Source: Gillisella taibaishanensis
Lineage (GTDB): Bacteria; Pseudomonadota; Alphaproteobacteria; Rhizobiales; Rhizobiaceae
DNA: 64,000 bases
Reading direction: 5' to 3'
NCBI RefSeq assembly: GCF_001938985.1
Contig: NZ_MKIN01000021.1
Span: 806,001-870,000, forward strand
Shown here in pieces: positions 1 through 8,794 of this stretch; positions within the stretch are counted from its first letter, which is position 1, and each line of letters starts with the position of its first letter. Below the pieces are notes generated by a model. It did not search any database. It had not been told where the DNA came from and worked only from the letters and a program-made list of their open reading frames with translations. The translations under genes and the position numbers were made by a program.

Positions 1-1589
1 TTGGCGCGCTGAAGCCACAGTGGCGCTCGCTGCTCGACCTTGTTGCCATAGCGGCAGCCCTCGCCTTTCTGCTGCTGACCATTGCACCCGCGTATCATTT
101 TGCGGCAGAAGAAGTCTGGGTCACCACCCCGGCTCTCGAAATTCCCAATGCCTGGAGGGCCGCCGCACTCCCTGTCGGCATCTTTTTCATGCTGCTGATT
201 GCGACGCTGCGCCTGTTGCAGAAAGGCGGTTTGCGGCAGATCGTCTTGGCGCTGCTCAGCGTTTCACTTGTGGTCGCGGCCGTTACTCTGCTCGGACCGG
301 GTTTGAGCGGCATCGGCAACTGGAACCTGCTGCTGTTCTTTGTCTTCGGCGTCGGAGTCATGGTTTTTCTCGGCGTTCCGATTGCCTTCTCGTTCGGGCT
401 CGCGACGTTCGGCTATATCGCTTCGACGACAACGACGCCGACCATGGTCGTCATCGGTCGCATGGACGAAGGCATGAGCCATATCATCTTGCTTGCTGTT
501 CCTCTGTTCGTGCTCCTTGGCCTGCTCATTGAAATGACCGGCATGGCGCGTGCGATGGTGAGCTTTTTGGCGAACCTACTAGGCCATGTCAGGGGCGGTC
601 TTTCCTATGTTTTGATCGGTGCCATGTATCTCGTATCCGGTATTTCCGGGTCCAAGGCCGCAGATATGGCCGCTGTTGCGCCGGCATTGTTTCCAGAAAT
701 GCAAAAGCGGGGTGCAAAGCCCGGAGATCTGGTCGCGCTGCTCTCGGCCACCGGCGCCCAAACGGAAACTATTCCGCCTTCCATCGTGTTGATCACGATC
801 GGTTCCGTCACAGGCGTCTCGATCGCGGCGCTCTTCACCGGTGGCTTGCTGCCTGCCGTGATCCTAGGGCTGACGCTGGCCGCGGTGGTCTGGTGGCGCT
901 ATCGCGATGAAGACCTGTCGAGTATCCGTAGGGCAAGTTGGAAGGAGATCGTATCCAGCTTCATTATCGCGCTTCCAGCGATCGCATTGCCATTCTTGAT
1001 CCGGGCTGCCGTGATCGAAGGCGTTGCAACGGCAACAGAAGTGTCGACGATCGGGATCGCCTATACCGTCGTCGCAGGCCTGTTAATCTATCGCCGGTTC
1101 GAGTGGACGCGGCTCTATCCGATGCTTGTCGATGCGGCGGCTCTGTCCGGTGCCATTCTGCTCATCATTGGCGCTGCGACCTCCATGGCCTGGGCATTGA
1201 CGCAATCAGGCTTTTCCACCGAACTCGCGGAGATCATGCGGGGGCTGCCTGGCGGCGCCATAACCTTTATGGCAGTATCCGTTCTTGCCTTCATCATTCT
1301 GGGCTCTGTCCTGGAAGGTATCCCGGCAATCGTTCTGTTCGGGCCGCTACTCTTCCCAATCGCACGTGATGTCGGCTTGCATGAAGTCCATTATTCGATC
1401 GTGGTCATTCTGGCGATGGGCATGGGTCTCTTTGCTCCACCCTTCGGTGTCGGCTACTACGCCGCCTGCGCCATTAGCCGGATAAAGCCGGACGAGGGCA
1501 TGAAGCCGATTATCGGCTATATGATCGCCCTGCTCGTTGGTCTTATCGTCGTTGCCGCTATTCCGTGGATCTCCACAGGGTTCCTTTGA
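1..1589 (+). CDS. TRAP transporter fused permease, DctQ-DctM type (5' end outside window)
   Basis: The reading frame is open from the left edge, so the N-terminus is missing. The first ~100 visible residues, before the first Met at 189, contain a hydrophobic stretch and a PNAWRAAALPVG segment typical of the small DctQ membrane subunit. They run without a stop into a complete DctM large permease of about 12 membrane segments, with the family's SGSKAADMAAVAPAL and ATGAQTETIPPS stretches. It is therefore a fused small+large permease that imports a carboxylate-type substrate using an ion gradient and a periplasmic DctP protein. The DctP gene is not in view and is probably upstream. Substrate unknown. 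A hairpin follows the stop. Confidence 0.85.
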   Translation, partial: GALKPQWRSLLDLVAIAAALAFLLLTIAPAYHFAAEEVWVTTPALEIPNAWRAAALPVGIFFMLLIATLRLLQKGGLRQIVLALLSVSLVVAAVTLLGPGLSGIGNWNLLLFFVFGVGVMVFLGVPIAFSFGLATFGYIASTTTTPTMVVIGRMDEGMSHIILLAVPLFVLLGLLIEMTGMARAMVSFLANLLGHVRGGLSYVLIGAMYLVSGISGSKAADMAAVAPALFPEMQKRGAKPGDLVALLSATGAQTETIPPSIVLITIGSVTGVSIAALFTGGLLPAVILGLTLAAVVWWRYRDEDLSSIRRASWKEIVSSFIIALPAIALPFLIRAAVIEGVATATEVSTIGIAYTVVAGLLIYRRFEWTRLYPMLVDAAALSGAILLIIGAATSMAWALTQSGFSTELAEIMRGLPGGAITFMAVSVLAFIILGSVLEGIPAIVLFGPLLFPIARDVGLHEVHYSIVVILAMGMGLFAPPFGVGYYAACAISRIKPDEGMKPIIGYMIALLVGLIVVAAIPWISTGFL

Positions 1590-1646
1590 TAAGAGTTGAG
1601 GTGGCTTCCAAGTATAGCCCCGGCATAATTATCCGTCGCACGCCAG

Positions 1647-1673
1647 GCCAAGCTTTCGCGCTGAGAGCTTGGC
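1647..1673. terminator. hairpin between convergent genes
   Basis: Perfect 8-bp inverted repeat GCCAAGCT / AGCTTGGC with an 11-nt loop, between the TRAP permease end (1589) and the convergent MocR-type gene end (1707). No T-run follows on either strand, so terminator activity is inferred from position. Confidence 0.45.
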
Positions 1674-1706
1674 ACTGCCTATGGAAGGGGAACGGTCATC
1701 CGTAGG

Positions 1707-3191
1707 CTACGAGGCCCCACAACTTACAGTTTGGTAAGCGCGCCGAAGAAGCTTCACTCCCAAGCGGATCTGATGTTCGGACAGACTGGCATAGCCCATC
1801 ACGAGCCCAAGATACTCATGTGCATAGGGCTGGTCGACGTAATGGGGTCGGATCGAATACACTCCAACCGATAAGGACGCGGCGGTTTCTATGAAGGGCG
1901 TTGCCATTGATGGCTGGATATCGAGAAACCAAACGACCAAATGTAGACCTGCCTCTGCGCCTTCCACTCGAACGTCTTCGCCAAACTCCTCCTGAAGCGC
2001 GTCAAGCAGCGCCTCGCGTCGACGGGCATTGTTGCGTCTGGCCTTGCGCACATGGCTTTCATAAGCACCCGTTTCCAACAGAGTTGCTAATGCCTCCTGT
2101 TCCAAGACTGGGGCATGCCTATCCGTCAGGCGCTTTGCCTGTACGAATACCTCCTGCAAGGCGGGAGGGACAACGACGTAACCGAGACGTAGCGTCGGTG
2201 ATAACGTTTTCGACACCGTGCCGACGTAGATGACGTTTGACGCTCCTCCAAGCGCACGCAGGGGTGGAACGGGTTTCATGTCGAAGCGATATTCGCTGTC
2301 ATAGTCGTCTTCAACAATATAAGCGCTCTGTTCCTCTGCCCAGTTTAACAACTGTTGGCGCCGTCCAACTGACATCACGCTTCCGAGCGGAAATTGATGC
2401 GACGGCGTTACATATGCCATCCGAGCGTCTAACTTCGAAATCAGGTCAGATCTAATTCCTTCCGCGTCCACATTCACCGGAATGGGGATAGCACCCGTTA
2501 CTTGGAAGATGCTTCGCGCCATGGGATAGCAAGGATTCTCAATGACAAATTTATCGCCCCTGTCCAGCAGGAGGCGTGCGCATAGATCCAGACCTTGCTG
2601 AGAGCCGTTGACAATGACGACATCATCAGGCTCGCATCTGATGCTCCGGGCCCGCCAGAGATAGCCCTGGAGAGCGGCACGCAAACGAACAGAGCCGCAG
2701 GGATCATTGTAGAAAAGCACCGGCGGGCGGCGCAGAATCGCGCCGTTCACCGCTTTGCGCCAGGCCGGCATCGGAAAATCAGAGGTTGAAAGACCGCCAT
2801 ATCGGAAATCCGCAACCAGCTCTCCAGCATCTCGACCTACAGGCATAGCTAAATCGCCTAATCTTGTCCCAAAATCCGAGAGCTTTTGCGGTCTCTCCCT
2901 TTCAAGGGAAGAGCTGCTTATTTTCTCATCAGAGACCGTGATCGCGACACGCGGTCGAGTGCCTTGTCTGATAACAATGAAGCCTTCGGCCGCCAATTGT
3001 TCGTATGCGGTGGTTACGGTCGTTCTGGAAACACCAAGCTCGACCGACAGGGCACGAGCCGATGGAAGTACTCCATTCTGGCCATATACCTTTGCAACGA
3101 TCTGCTCCCGCAGGCTTGCATAGATCCCACGTGCGCCCAGTCTCGCCGAATGCTCGCGGCGGACAACCACCCGGTTCATTGCGTTTCCCAT
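1707..3191 (-). CDS. MocR/PdxR-type GntR regulator with aminotransferase domain
   Basis: A 494-residue protein with an N-terminal GntR winged helix (about residues 20-85; PSARALSVELGVSRTTVTTAY) joined by a linker to a full class I aminotransferase fold. The PLP-lysine motif is visible as YVGTVSKTLSPTLRLGY. Members of this family are PLP- or aminotransferase-domain-sensing regulators that usually control an adjacent divergent gene. Here that is the LysE exporter and DapA-family gene starting at 3329. The start at 3191 is used; a second Met lies four codons in. CCAGTTT repeats in the divergent gap are candidate binding sites. The effector is unknown. Confidence 0.88.
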   Translation of the reverse strand: MGNAMNRVVVRREHSARLGARGIYASLREQIVAKVYGQNGVLPSARALSVELGVSRTTVTTAYEQLAAEGFIVIRQGTRPRVAITVSDEKISSSSLERERPQKLSDFGTRLGDLAMPVGRDAGELVADFRYGGLSTSDFPMPAWRKAVNGAILRRPPVLFYNDPCGSVRLRAALQGYLWRARSIRCEPDDVVIVNGSQQGLDLCARLLLDRGDKFVIENPCYPMARSIFQVTGAIPIPVNVDAEGIRSDLISKLDARMAYVTPSHQFPLGSVMSVGRRQQLLNWAEEQSAYIVEDDYDSEYRFDMKPVPPLRALGGASNVIYVGTVSKTLSPTLRLGYVVVPPALQEVFVQAKRLTDRHAPVLEQEALATLLETGAYESHVRKARRNNARRREALLDALQEEFGEDVRVEGAEAGLHLVVWFLDIQPSMATPFIETAASLSVGVYSIRPHYVDQPYAHEYLGLVMGYASLSEHQIRLGVKLLRRAYQTVSCGAS

Positions 3192-3251
3192 CCGTAGCTA
3201 ACTCTGAGCGAAAGTGCTCCAGACATTCCAACTGGACCACGAAAACGCGAG

Positions 3252-3310
3252 AAAACTGGCTCTATGTCAAGTCCAGTTTGGAAGCTATATGACAAAGACA
3301 GTTTAGAAGC
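3252..3310. promoter_or_regulatory. candidate MocR operator: repeated CCAGTTT sites
   Basis: The gap between the divergent regulator and LysE gene holds CAGTTTGGAAGC at 3274-3285 and CAGTTTAGAAGC at 3299-3310, direct repeats 25 bp apart with one mismatch. An inverted partial copy (AAAACTGG) lies near 3253-3260. Direct plus inverted repeats about two helical turns apart are the usual MocR-family operator layout. Assignment to this regulator is inference. Confidence 0.45.
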
Positions 3311-3328
3311 GCTCCAAAGAAATAAGTA

Positions 3329-3961
3329 ATGTCACCCGATATTCATCAGCTCATTATCGTCTTCACTGCCTATATAATTGCAGCTGGTAGTCCAGGCCCT
3401 AGCAATATGCGCATCATGGGTGTCGCCATGCATGATGGCCGGCGGGCGGCATTAATATTGGCCCTCGGCGTCGTCAGCGGTTCGATTTTTTGGGGCTTGA
3501 TGGCAGCCACAGGTATTTCGGCTGTTCTTAGCCGATACCCGCAAGCACTCCTCGTTCTTCAGGTGCTTGGAGGCTTCTACCTGCTATACCTTTCTTTCAG
3601 GGCAGGTAGAGCCGCATTGATTTCAACCGAAAACCACCGCCGTTTATTGAACGAGCAGCGGGCCACGGCAGCGACGCTTTATAAGCGCGGGCTGCTCATG
3701 CATCTGACCAATCCAAAATCAATCCTCGCGTGGATTGCATTGATGACGCTCGGGCTCGGCCCAGGGTCGTCGTCCCATACTGTCGTCCCGATTCTCGTTG
3801 GCTGCGCGGTTCTGAGTGTCACGATCTTCTGCGGCTACGCGATTGTCTTTTCGACGGCTTATATGATCCATCTTTACAGCCGGATACGACGCGGAATTGA
3901 ATTCACACTCGCTCTATTTTTCGCGTTCGCCGGGCTGAAACTTCTTTTCACCGTCATCTGA
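3329..3961 (+). CDS. LysE/RhtB family amino acid exporter
   Basis: A 210-residue membrane protein with the family's N-terminal SPGPSN motif in the first membrane helix and a further NPKSILAW segment. About six hydrophobic segments are seen. LysE/RhtB proteins export amino acids or related metabolites. It is the first gene of a two-gene unit: its stop overlaps the Shine-Dalgarno region of the DapA-family gene 13 bases on. It is divergent from the MocR-type regulator, which suggests regulator-controlled efflux of an amine or amino acid. Substrate not predictable. Confidence 0.85.
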   Translation: MSPDIHQLIIVFTAYIIAAGSPGPSNMRIMGVAMHDGRRAALILALGVVSGSIFWGLMAATGISAVLSRYPQALLVLQVLGGFYLLYLSFRAGRAALISTENHRRLLNEQRATAATLYKRGLLMHLTNPKSILAWIALMTLGLGPGSSSHTVVPILVGCAVLSVTIFCGYAIVFSTAYMIHLYSRIRRGIEFTLALFFAFAGLKLLFTVI

Positions 3962-3974
3962 AGGATTGCTCGCG

Positions 3975-4880
3975 ATGTCGATATTCCAAGGACTCTCTGC
4001 ATTTCCGATCACACCCGCCGACCCGTCTGGTCGAGTGGATACGGCAGCCGTCGCGCGTCTTATTGCGCGTATTGCTCAGGCAGGAGTGGATTCGATTGGC
4101 CTCCTCGGGAGTACAGGAGCCTATGCGTTCTTGACACGACAAGAGCGCAGGCGGACGGTTGAGTCAGCGCTAGAGGCCGCTGGTGGTGAAATACCTGTCA
4201 TCGTTGGTGTCGGAGCAATCACGACAATCGAAGCCGTGGCCCTCGCTCAAGATGCGAAAGCTGCCGGCGCCGATGGTCTGCTTCTTGCTCCGATGTCCTA
4301 TACCCCTCTGTTCGAGGAGGAGGTGTTCGAACACTTTGCCACCGTCGCCAAGGCGGGCAATCTTCCGCTTTGCATTTACAACAACCCCAGCACTACCAGA
4401 TTTGCCTTTAGCCGGGCACTGATTTCACGCCTGTCTAAAGTGGAAAACATTGTTGCTGTGAAGATGCCTCTACCGTCAGACGAGGATTTTGCTTCTGAAC
4501 TCACCTCGCTCAGGTCAACCACCGGGCCTGGCTTTAAGGTCGGTTACAGTGGCGATTGGGGCTGCCCGTCGTCGTTACTGGCTGGAGGCGATACGTGGTA
4601 TTCTGTTGTCGCAGGGCTTATGCCTTCGCAGGCTTTAACGTTGGCCCGCGCGGCTCAAGACGGGGATGCGCTCACCGTTCAACGGATGGACGAAGCATTT
4701 AAACCTTTGTGGGCCTTGTTCAAGGAATTTGGCAGCTTCCGGGTCATGTATATGATCGCGCAGATACTTGACCTTTGTGTCGTTGATCCGCCACATCCGG
4801 TCCTTCCTCTGAGTGACGCGGCCAGACACCGCATCGTTATCGCTCTTGACCACATCGATGCCTGCAATTTCGACGTTTAA
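3975..4880 (+). CDS. DapA-family (dihydrodipicolinate synthase / N-acetylneuraminate lyase) enzyme
   Basis: A 301-residue TIM-barrel class I aldolase/synthase. It has the GSTGAYAFLT substrate loop near residue 45, the CIYNNPSTT stretch with the catalytic Tyr near 135, and the Schiff-base Lys in IVAVKMP near 160. The ATG at 3975 is chosen because AAGGA at 3961-3965 sits 9 bases before it; a TTG at 3966 is less likely. The genome's true dapA is probably elsewhere, and the pairing with a LysE exporter under a MocR regulator points to a specialised keto-acid lyase or hydroxyproline-type role. Exact reaction unknown. Confidence 0.8.
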   Translation: MSIFQGLSAFPITPADPSGRVDTAAVARLIARIAQAGVDSIGLLGSTGAYAFLTRQERRRTVESALEAAGGEIPVIVGVGAITTIEAVALAQDAKAAGADGLLLAPMSYTPLFEEEVFEHFATVAKAGNLPLCIYNNPSTTRFAFSRALISRLSKVENIVAVKMPLPSDEDFASELTSLRSTTGPGFKVGYSGDWGCPSSLLAGGDTWYSVVAGLMPSQALTLARAAQDGDALTVQRMDEAFKPLWALFKEFGSFRVMYMIAQILDLCVVDPPHPVLPLSDAARHRIVIALDHIDACNFDV

Positions 4881-5028
4881 TTTCGACGTTGTCGAGATGC
4901 TATCGCGCGAGCCGCCAACGGTCAAAGCCGTATCCTGTGCAGAGATTAGCCTGTTCTTATGGGCAGGCATTTTTGCGCGCCGAAACGCGAGACACTTTCG
5001 CGCGTCGTTACAAATGAGTCGCTTCAGA

Positions 5029-5937
5029 TCAGTCGTTGCTTTTCGAGTTCGCGGAGATGAAGTCGATGAATGTACGCACCTTCGCGGAGAGGTAATTTCG
5101 GCTGCTATACACAGCGTAAAGTGTGGCGCTGACCCCCAGAGTGTCGGGCAGGACAGTTTCAAGCCGTCCTGCTTCGATATCCGGCTGCACCATCCATTTC
5201 GGCAGAAACACTAAACCCATGCCCTTCAGTGCAGCGAGGTGCAGAATTGTCTCATTCTCACTTTGCATCACAGTCCGGAATTTTACTGTTTCACGCCCGT
5301 TCGGGCTATCGAAAGTCATCCCTTCGCTCATGTTGACGCCACTATAGCGAAGGATTGCGTGACCGTTGAGGTCGGAGATCTTCGCCGGTAGCCCCGTTTG
5401 TTTCAGATAATCCGGTGACGCCATCAGGCAAAAATCCACTGGCATTATTGGCTTTGCCACTAAGCCGGGATCAAGTCGCTCGCGAGCCGTCGCTCGGAGT
5501 GCAAGATCAAAGCCTTCCTCTACAAGATTCACGATCCGGCCACTCAAATTGACGTCCAGACTCACGTCGGGATATCGGCGACTATATTCTGCCAACATAC
5601 CGGTAAAACAGCTGGTAGCAGCCCAAACTGGCGCACTCAACTTAAGAACCCCGCGAGGAACAACGGCAACGTTGCTGATCGCTGCCTCGACCTCATCCAA
5701 TCCTTCGAGCATCTGCCTCGTCTGGTTGAAGTAAAGCGCTCCAGTTTCCGTGAGACTGACGTGGCGGCTATTACGGTTGAGTAACCTGATGCCGAGGCGT
5801 TTCTCCAGATGGATAACGTGTTTGCTCACCATAGCTGGTGAGAGATTGAGACGGCCGCCGGCTGCGGTAAAGCTTTTAAGCTCCGCCACTGCGCAGAACA
5901 CCCTCAGGCTCATCATCGTATCCATAATCATCAACAT
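5029..5937 (-). CDS. LysR family transcriptional regulator
   Basis: A 302-residue LysR protein. The N-terminal winged helix (about residues 5-65; SFTAAGGRLNLSPAMVSKHV) is followed by a substrate-binding domain starting near residue 90. It resembles the many LysR proteins paired with quinone- or redox-responsive operons. It is transcribed divergently from the dioxygenase/DoxX/quinone oxidoreductase operon beginning at 6052 and is the likely regulator. Several in-frame Met codons lie in the first nine residues, so the exact start is uncertain. Confidence 0.88.
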   Translation of the reverse strand: MLMIMDTMMSLRVFCAVAELKSFTAAGGRLNLSPAMVSKHVIHLEKRLGIRLLNRNSRHVSLTETGALYFNQTRQMLEGLDEVEAAISNVAVVPRGVLKLSAPVWAATSCFTGMLAEYSRRYPDVSLDVNLSGRIVNLVEEGFDLALRATARERLDPGLVAKPIMPVDFCLMASPDYLKQTGLPAKISDLNGHAILRYSGVNMSEGMTFDSPNGRETVKFRTVMQSENETILHLAALKGMGLVFLPKWMVQPDIEAGRLETVLPDTLGVSATLYAVYSSRNYLSAKVRTFIDFISANSKSND

Positions 5938-6051
5938 ACGGGAAACATTCCATCAACACAAGACGGATTGATCAACCACAGGGATACGACGATTAATGGC
6001 GAGAACGATGACACCTGCCCGAGAACAGACTTGGGCAATAGGAAATTCAAA

Positions 6052-6870
6052 ATGGCGAATACTAGGCTTCCAACGTATTTCATCAGCCATGGTGGTGGGC
6101 CATGGCCTTACATGACCGGCGACTTCCGCCGCAACTTCGATCAACTTGAGCAATCACTGCTCGACATGCGAGCCGAACTCAAAGAACGACCCACTGCAAT
6201 TCTGGTGATCTCGGGCCATTGGGAAGAACGTCGTTTCGCGATTTCTTCCGGTGCACAACCTGGGATGATTTACGATTATCAGGGCTTTGCCAAACATCTC
6301 TATACTATCAAATATGGTGCACCAGGTTTGCCTGAATTGGCAAAACGTGTGCAGCAACTGCTTCATGCCCGCGGTATCGACGCGGATTTAGATCCAACGC
6401 GAGGCTTCGATCACGGTACGTTCAGCATCTTGAAGCCGCTTTATCCAGAAGAGAATATACCGGTCGTCCAAGTGTCTCTGGATGCGAGCTTCGATCCCGC
6501 CCTGCACTTTAACGCCGGTGAGGCGCTGTCGCCGCTGCGCGACGAGGGCGTCCTAATCATCGGAAGCGGCCTGAGCTACCATAATCTTGCGGCCATGCAG
6601 GACGTAAGGGGTCACGAGCCCTCACGGCAGTTCGATGCTTGGCTGCAACAGACGTTGGTGCATGCACCTCCTCAGGAGCGCGCCAAAAGATTGCTGGAAT
6701 GGGAAAGTGCGCCCTGCGCGCGTGCAGCCCATCCACGTGAAGATCATCTTATTCCGCTTATGGTCGTTGCAGGCGCAGCCAAGGACGAACCCGGAGCTGT
6801 AACGTATCACCAAACCGATTTTGCCGGGGGTTTGACTGCGTCCAGCTTCCGTTTCGGCGAGATCAGATAG
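6052..6870 (+). CDS. LigB-type extradiol dioxygenase, DODA (YgiD-like) family
   Basis: A 272-residue class III ring-cleaving dioxygenase-fold protein. The metal ligands are seen as His13 (FISHGGGP) and His56 (ISGHWEE), with further conserved His in GFDHGTF and in HPREDHLIPL. Family members cleave catechols such as DOPA, but most bacterial ones lack a defined substrate. The ATG at 6052 follows an AGGAAA Shine-Dalgarno; a longer reading from 5968 lacks family similarity. It is the first of four co-directional genes with a thioredoxin-fold protein, DoxX and a quinone oxidoreductase, which suggests catechol/quinone detoxification. Confidence 0.85.
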   Translation: MANTRLPTYFISHGGGPWPYMTGDFRRNFDQLEQSLLDMRAELKERPTAILVISGHWEERRFAISSGAQPGMIYDYQGFAKHLYTIKYGAPGLPELAKRVQQLLHARGIDADLDPTRGFDHGTFSILKPLYPEENIPVVQVSLDASFDPALHFNAGEALSPLRDEGVLIIGSGLSYHNLAAMQDVRGHEPSRQFDAWLQQTLVHAPPQERAKRLLEWESAPCARAAHPREDHLIPLMVVAGAAKDEPGAVTYHQTDFAGGLTASSFRFGEIR

Positions 6871-6883
6871 AAAAGGAAAACCA

Positions 6884-7264
6884 ATGTCCGAACCCACATT
6901 TAAGCCGATCCTCTATCTAAAAGAAAATTGCCCTTTCTGCCTGAAAGTCCGGCTTTTCGTTCTCGAAGCGGGAATGATGTCGGATGTCGTAATTCGCGAT
7001 TTCGTCGCTGACACTGCCGAAGAAAGCGCTATTCGTGCTGAGCTTTCGCCACATTTCGAAAAGGTGAGCTTCCCATCCGCACAGCTTGAGCCGGGTCTCT
7101 TCATCGCAGAGTCCGACGATATCGTCGCGTTTCTTGCAACCAAGGCCGGCCGCGATCCGGCAGGCATGACAGTCTACCGCAACTACACCGACGGCGTCTT
7201 CACCATGGCGATGAAGCTCTGGAAAGAAAACCAAGATCTCAAAAAATCGGCATCCGCCATCTGA
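6884..7264 (+). CDS. glutaredoxin/GST N-terminal-like thioredoxin-fold protein
   Basis: A 126-residue protein with a CPFC redox motif at residues 16-19 in the first beta-alpha unit and a cis-Pro-like SFPSAQLEPG segment, as in glutaredoxins and GST N-terminal domains. There is no C-terminal GST helical domain. It starts 13 bases after the dioxygenase with an AAAGGAAAA Shine-Dalgarno. A thiol-disulfide or glutathione-linked role in the same quinone-stress operon is inferred. Precise function unknown. Confidence 0.7.
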   Translation: MSEPTFKPILYLKENCPFCLKVRLFVLEAGMMSDVVIRDFVADTAEESAIRAELSPHFEKVSFPSAQLEPGLFIAESDDIVAFLATKAGRDPAGMTVYRNYTDGVFTMAMKLWKENQDLKKSASAI

Positions 7265-7292
7265 GATCCAGTTCCAACCTCGGAGACATTCA

Positions 7293-7697
7293 ATGCTGAA
7301 TACCGAAATCTGGACGCCGCGGATTCTTGCCGTCCTACGTATCGTCGCGGCACTGCTGTTCATTGAACATGCGACAATGAAGTTCTTTCAATTTCCGGCA
7401 GCTATTCCAGGTGTGCCCTACCCTCTCGCGACCATCATGCTGGTTGCTGGTGCCATCGAACTCATCACCGGCGCCTTGATGGCTGTCGGCTTTTACACCC
7501 GTGCCGCAGCGTTCGTTGCTGCGGGCGAGATGGCGGCAGCCTACTTTATGGCGCACCTTTCGCAGAGCTTTTGGCCGGCCATCAATATGGGCGAGCCTGC
7601 GATCCTCTTTTGCTTCATCTTTCTTTATTTCTCCGTTGCGGGTGGTGGCGCCTGGTCGATCGATGGCATCCGGCGTCCCATAGCCGCAACCACCTGA
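7293..7697 (+). CDS. DoxX family membrane protein
   Basis: A 134-residue protein with four hydrophobic helices and the DoxX-type opening RILAVLRIVAALLFIEHATMK. DoxX proteins are inner-membrane proteins often found with thiol and quinone stress genes. It lies 28 bases after the thioredoxin-fold gene in the same direction. Probable membrane partner of the operon; biochemical role unknown. Confidence 0.85.
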   Translation: MLNTEIWTPRILAVLRIVAALLFIEHATMKFFQFPAAIPGVPYPLATIMLVAGAIELITGALMAVGFYTRAAAFVAAGEMAAAYFMAHLSQSFWPAINMGEPAILFCFIFLYFSVAGGGAWSIDGIRRPIAATT

Positions 7698-7769
7698 TAT
7701 TCGAAATGCATCAACTCAGTGGTCGGCTAGTACTATCGCTAGCAAAGCCATTTGCTCTGGAGACTAACA

Positions 7770-8672
7770 ATGAAAGCAGCACTTCTGAAAAACTACGGCG
7801 GCATCGAACAGTTCGAAATCGGCGACCTGCCCATGCCGGAACCCGAAGCCGGCGAGGTTCTGATCAAGATAGAAGCATCGGCGGTCAATCCCTTCGATCT
7901 CATCCTCCGTCAAGGTTTTATGGCTCAGTACATACCGCTGCCCTTGCCCGCAGTCCTTGGCGGTGACGCCGCGGGCACCATCGTGGAACTCGGCGCCGGC
8001 GTTAATGGCCTGACGGTCGGCGATAGGGTCGTTGCCGATTTTGTGGCGAACGGCAGAGGAGCCCATGCGGAGTTTGGAGTCGTTCCGGCGACCTCCGTTG
8101 CCAAACTACCGGCCGAGCTAAGCTTCGAGCATGGTGCTGCGCTGGTCAAAGCGGGGCTCACTGGGCGGCAAACTGTCGACGCATTGAACGTCAAGCGCGG
8201 CGACCGCGTGCTGATTTCAGGCGCCCTCGGTGCAGTTGGCCGCGCCGCAATTCAGTATTTGCAGGAGATTGGCGCTAAACCGGTAGCAGGCGTTCGTCCC
8301 CAACGGCTCGATGAGGCAAGCGCGTTAGCCGGCGAGGCACTCGATATCACACTGAAACCTGCCGTTGGCGATTTTGATTATGCGATCAGTGCTGCGGCTC
8401 CGGTCGCCGCCAACCTCATAAGCCACGTTCGTGACGGCGGCAAAGTCGCTAGCATTGTTGCTGTGCCGGAAGGGATAAATGACGGCAATCGAGTTACAAT
8501 TAAGGAGCTTTATCATCAAACCGATGTCGCTACCCTTGATGCGGTGTTGCATGCCGCAGCAAATGGGCAGCTGATCATCCCGATCTCTCATACCCTCGCG
8601 CTGAAAGAGATCGGCTCCGCTCATGATTTAATTACCGCTGGCGTACAGGGTAAGATCGTACTTCGTCATTGA
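7770..8672 (+). CDS. NADPH:quinone oxidoreductase / zinc-free MDR alcohol dehydrogenase-like
   Basis: A 300-residue medium-chain dehydrogenase/reductase. The GroES-like N-terminal half starts MKAALLKNYGG, and the nucleotide-binding half has a GALGAVGRAAIQYLQ glycine motif near residue 150. Zinc-ligand cysteines are absent, as in quinone oxidoreductases. The ATG at 7770 is preferred because TCTGGAG lies about 9 bases before it. It is the last gene of the LysR-linked operon and fits reduction of quinones. A 28-bp near-palindrome follows the stop. Confidence 0.85.
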   Translation: MKAALLKNYGGIEQFEIGDLPMPEPEAGEVLIKIEASAVNPFDLILRQGFMAQYIPLPLPAVLGGDAAGTIVELGAGVNGLTVGDRVVADFVANGRGAHAEFGVVPATSVAKLPAELSFEHGAALVKAGLTGRQTVDALNVKRGDRVLISGALGAVGRAAIQYLQEIGAKPVAGVRPQRLDEASALAGEALDITLKPAVGDFDYAISAAAPVAANLISHVRDGGKVASIVAVPEGINDGNRVTIKELYHQTDVATLDAVLHAAANGQLIIPISHTLALKEIGSAHDLITAGVQGKIVLRH

Positions 8673-8687
8673 AGCTAATACTGCCAC

Positions 8688-8715
8688 TCAAGAGTTCGCA
8701 TATGCGAGCTCTTGA
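8688..8715. terminator. near-palindromic hairpin between convergent genes
   Basis: TCAAGAG at 8688-8694 pairs perfectly with CTCTTGA at 8709-8715, enclosing a second perfect palindrome CGCATATGCG. Only two positions per arm mismatch. It lies between the quinone oxidoreductase end and the convergent amidase end. It could be a bidirectional terminator, though no U-tract is present. Confidence 0.5.
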
Positions 8716-8794
8716 AAAGCAACAGAGAAGCTCGGCAACAAGTCCCGAGCCAAATGGTGGCCTCTGCGACTACAGTGCCTATTACCGCATCGGC

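Noticed and set aside
1707..3191. This regulator as the mocR of the rhizopine locus
   Set aside because: It belongs to the MocR family by architecture but lies more than 40 kb away, divergent from LysE. The moc-like genes have their own LacI regulator with matching sites.
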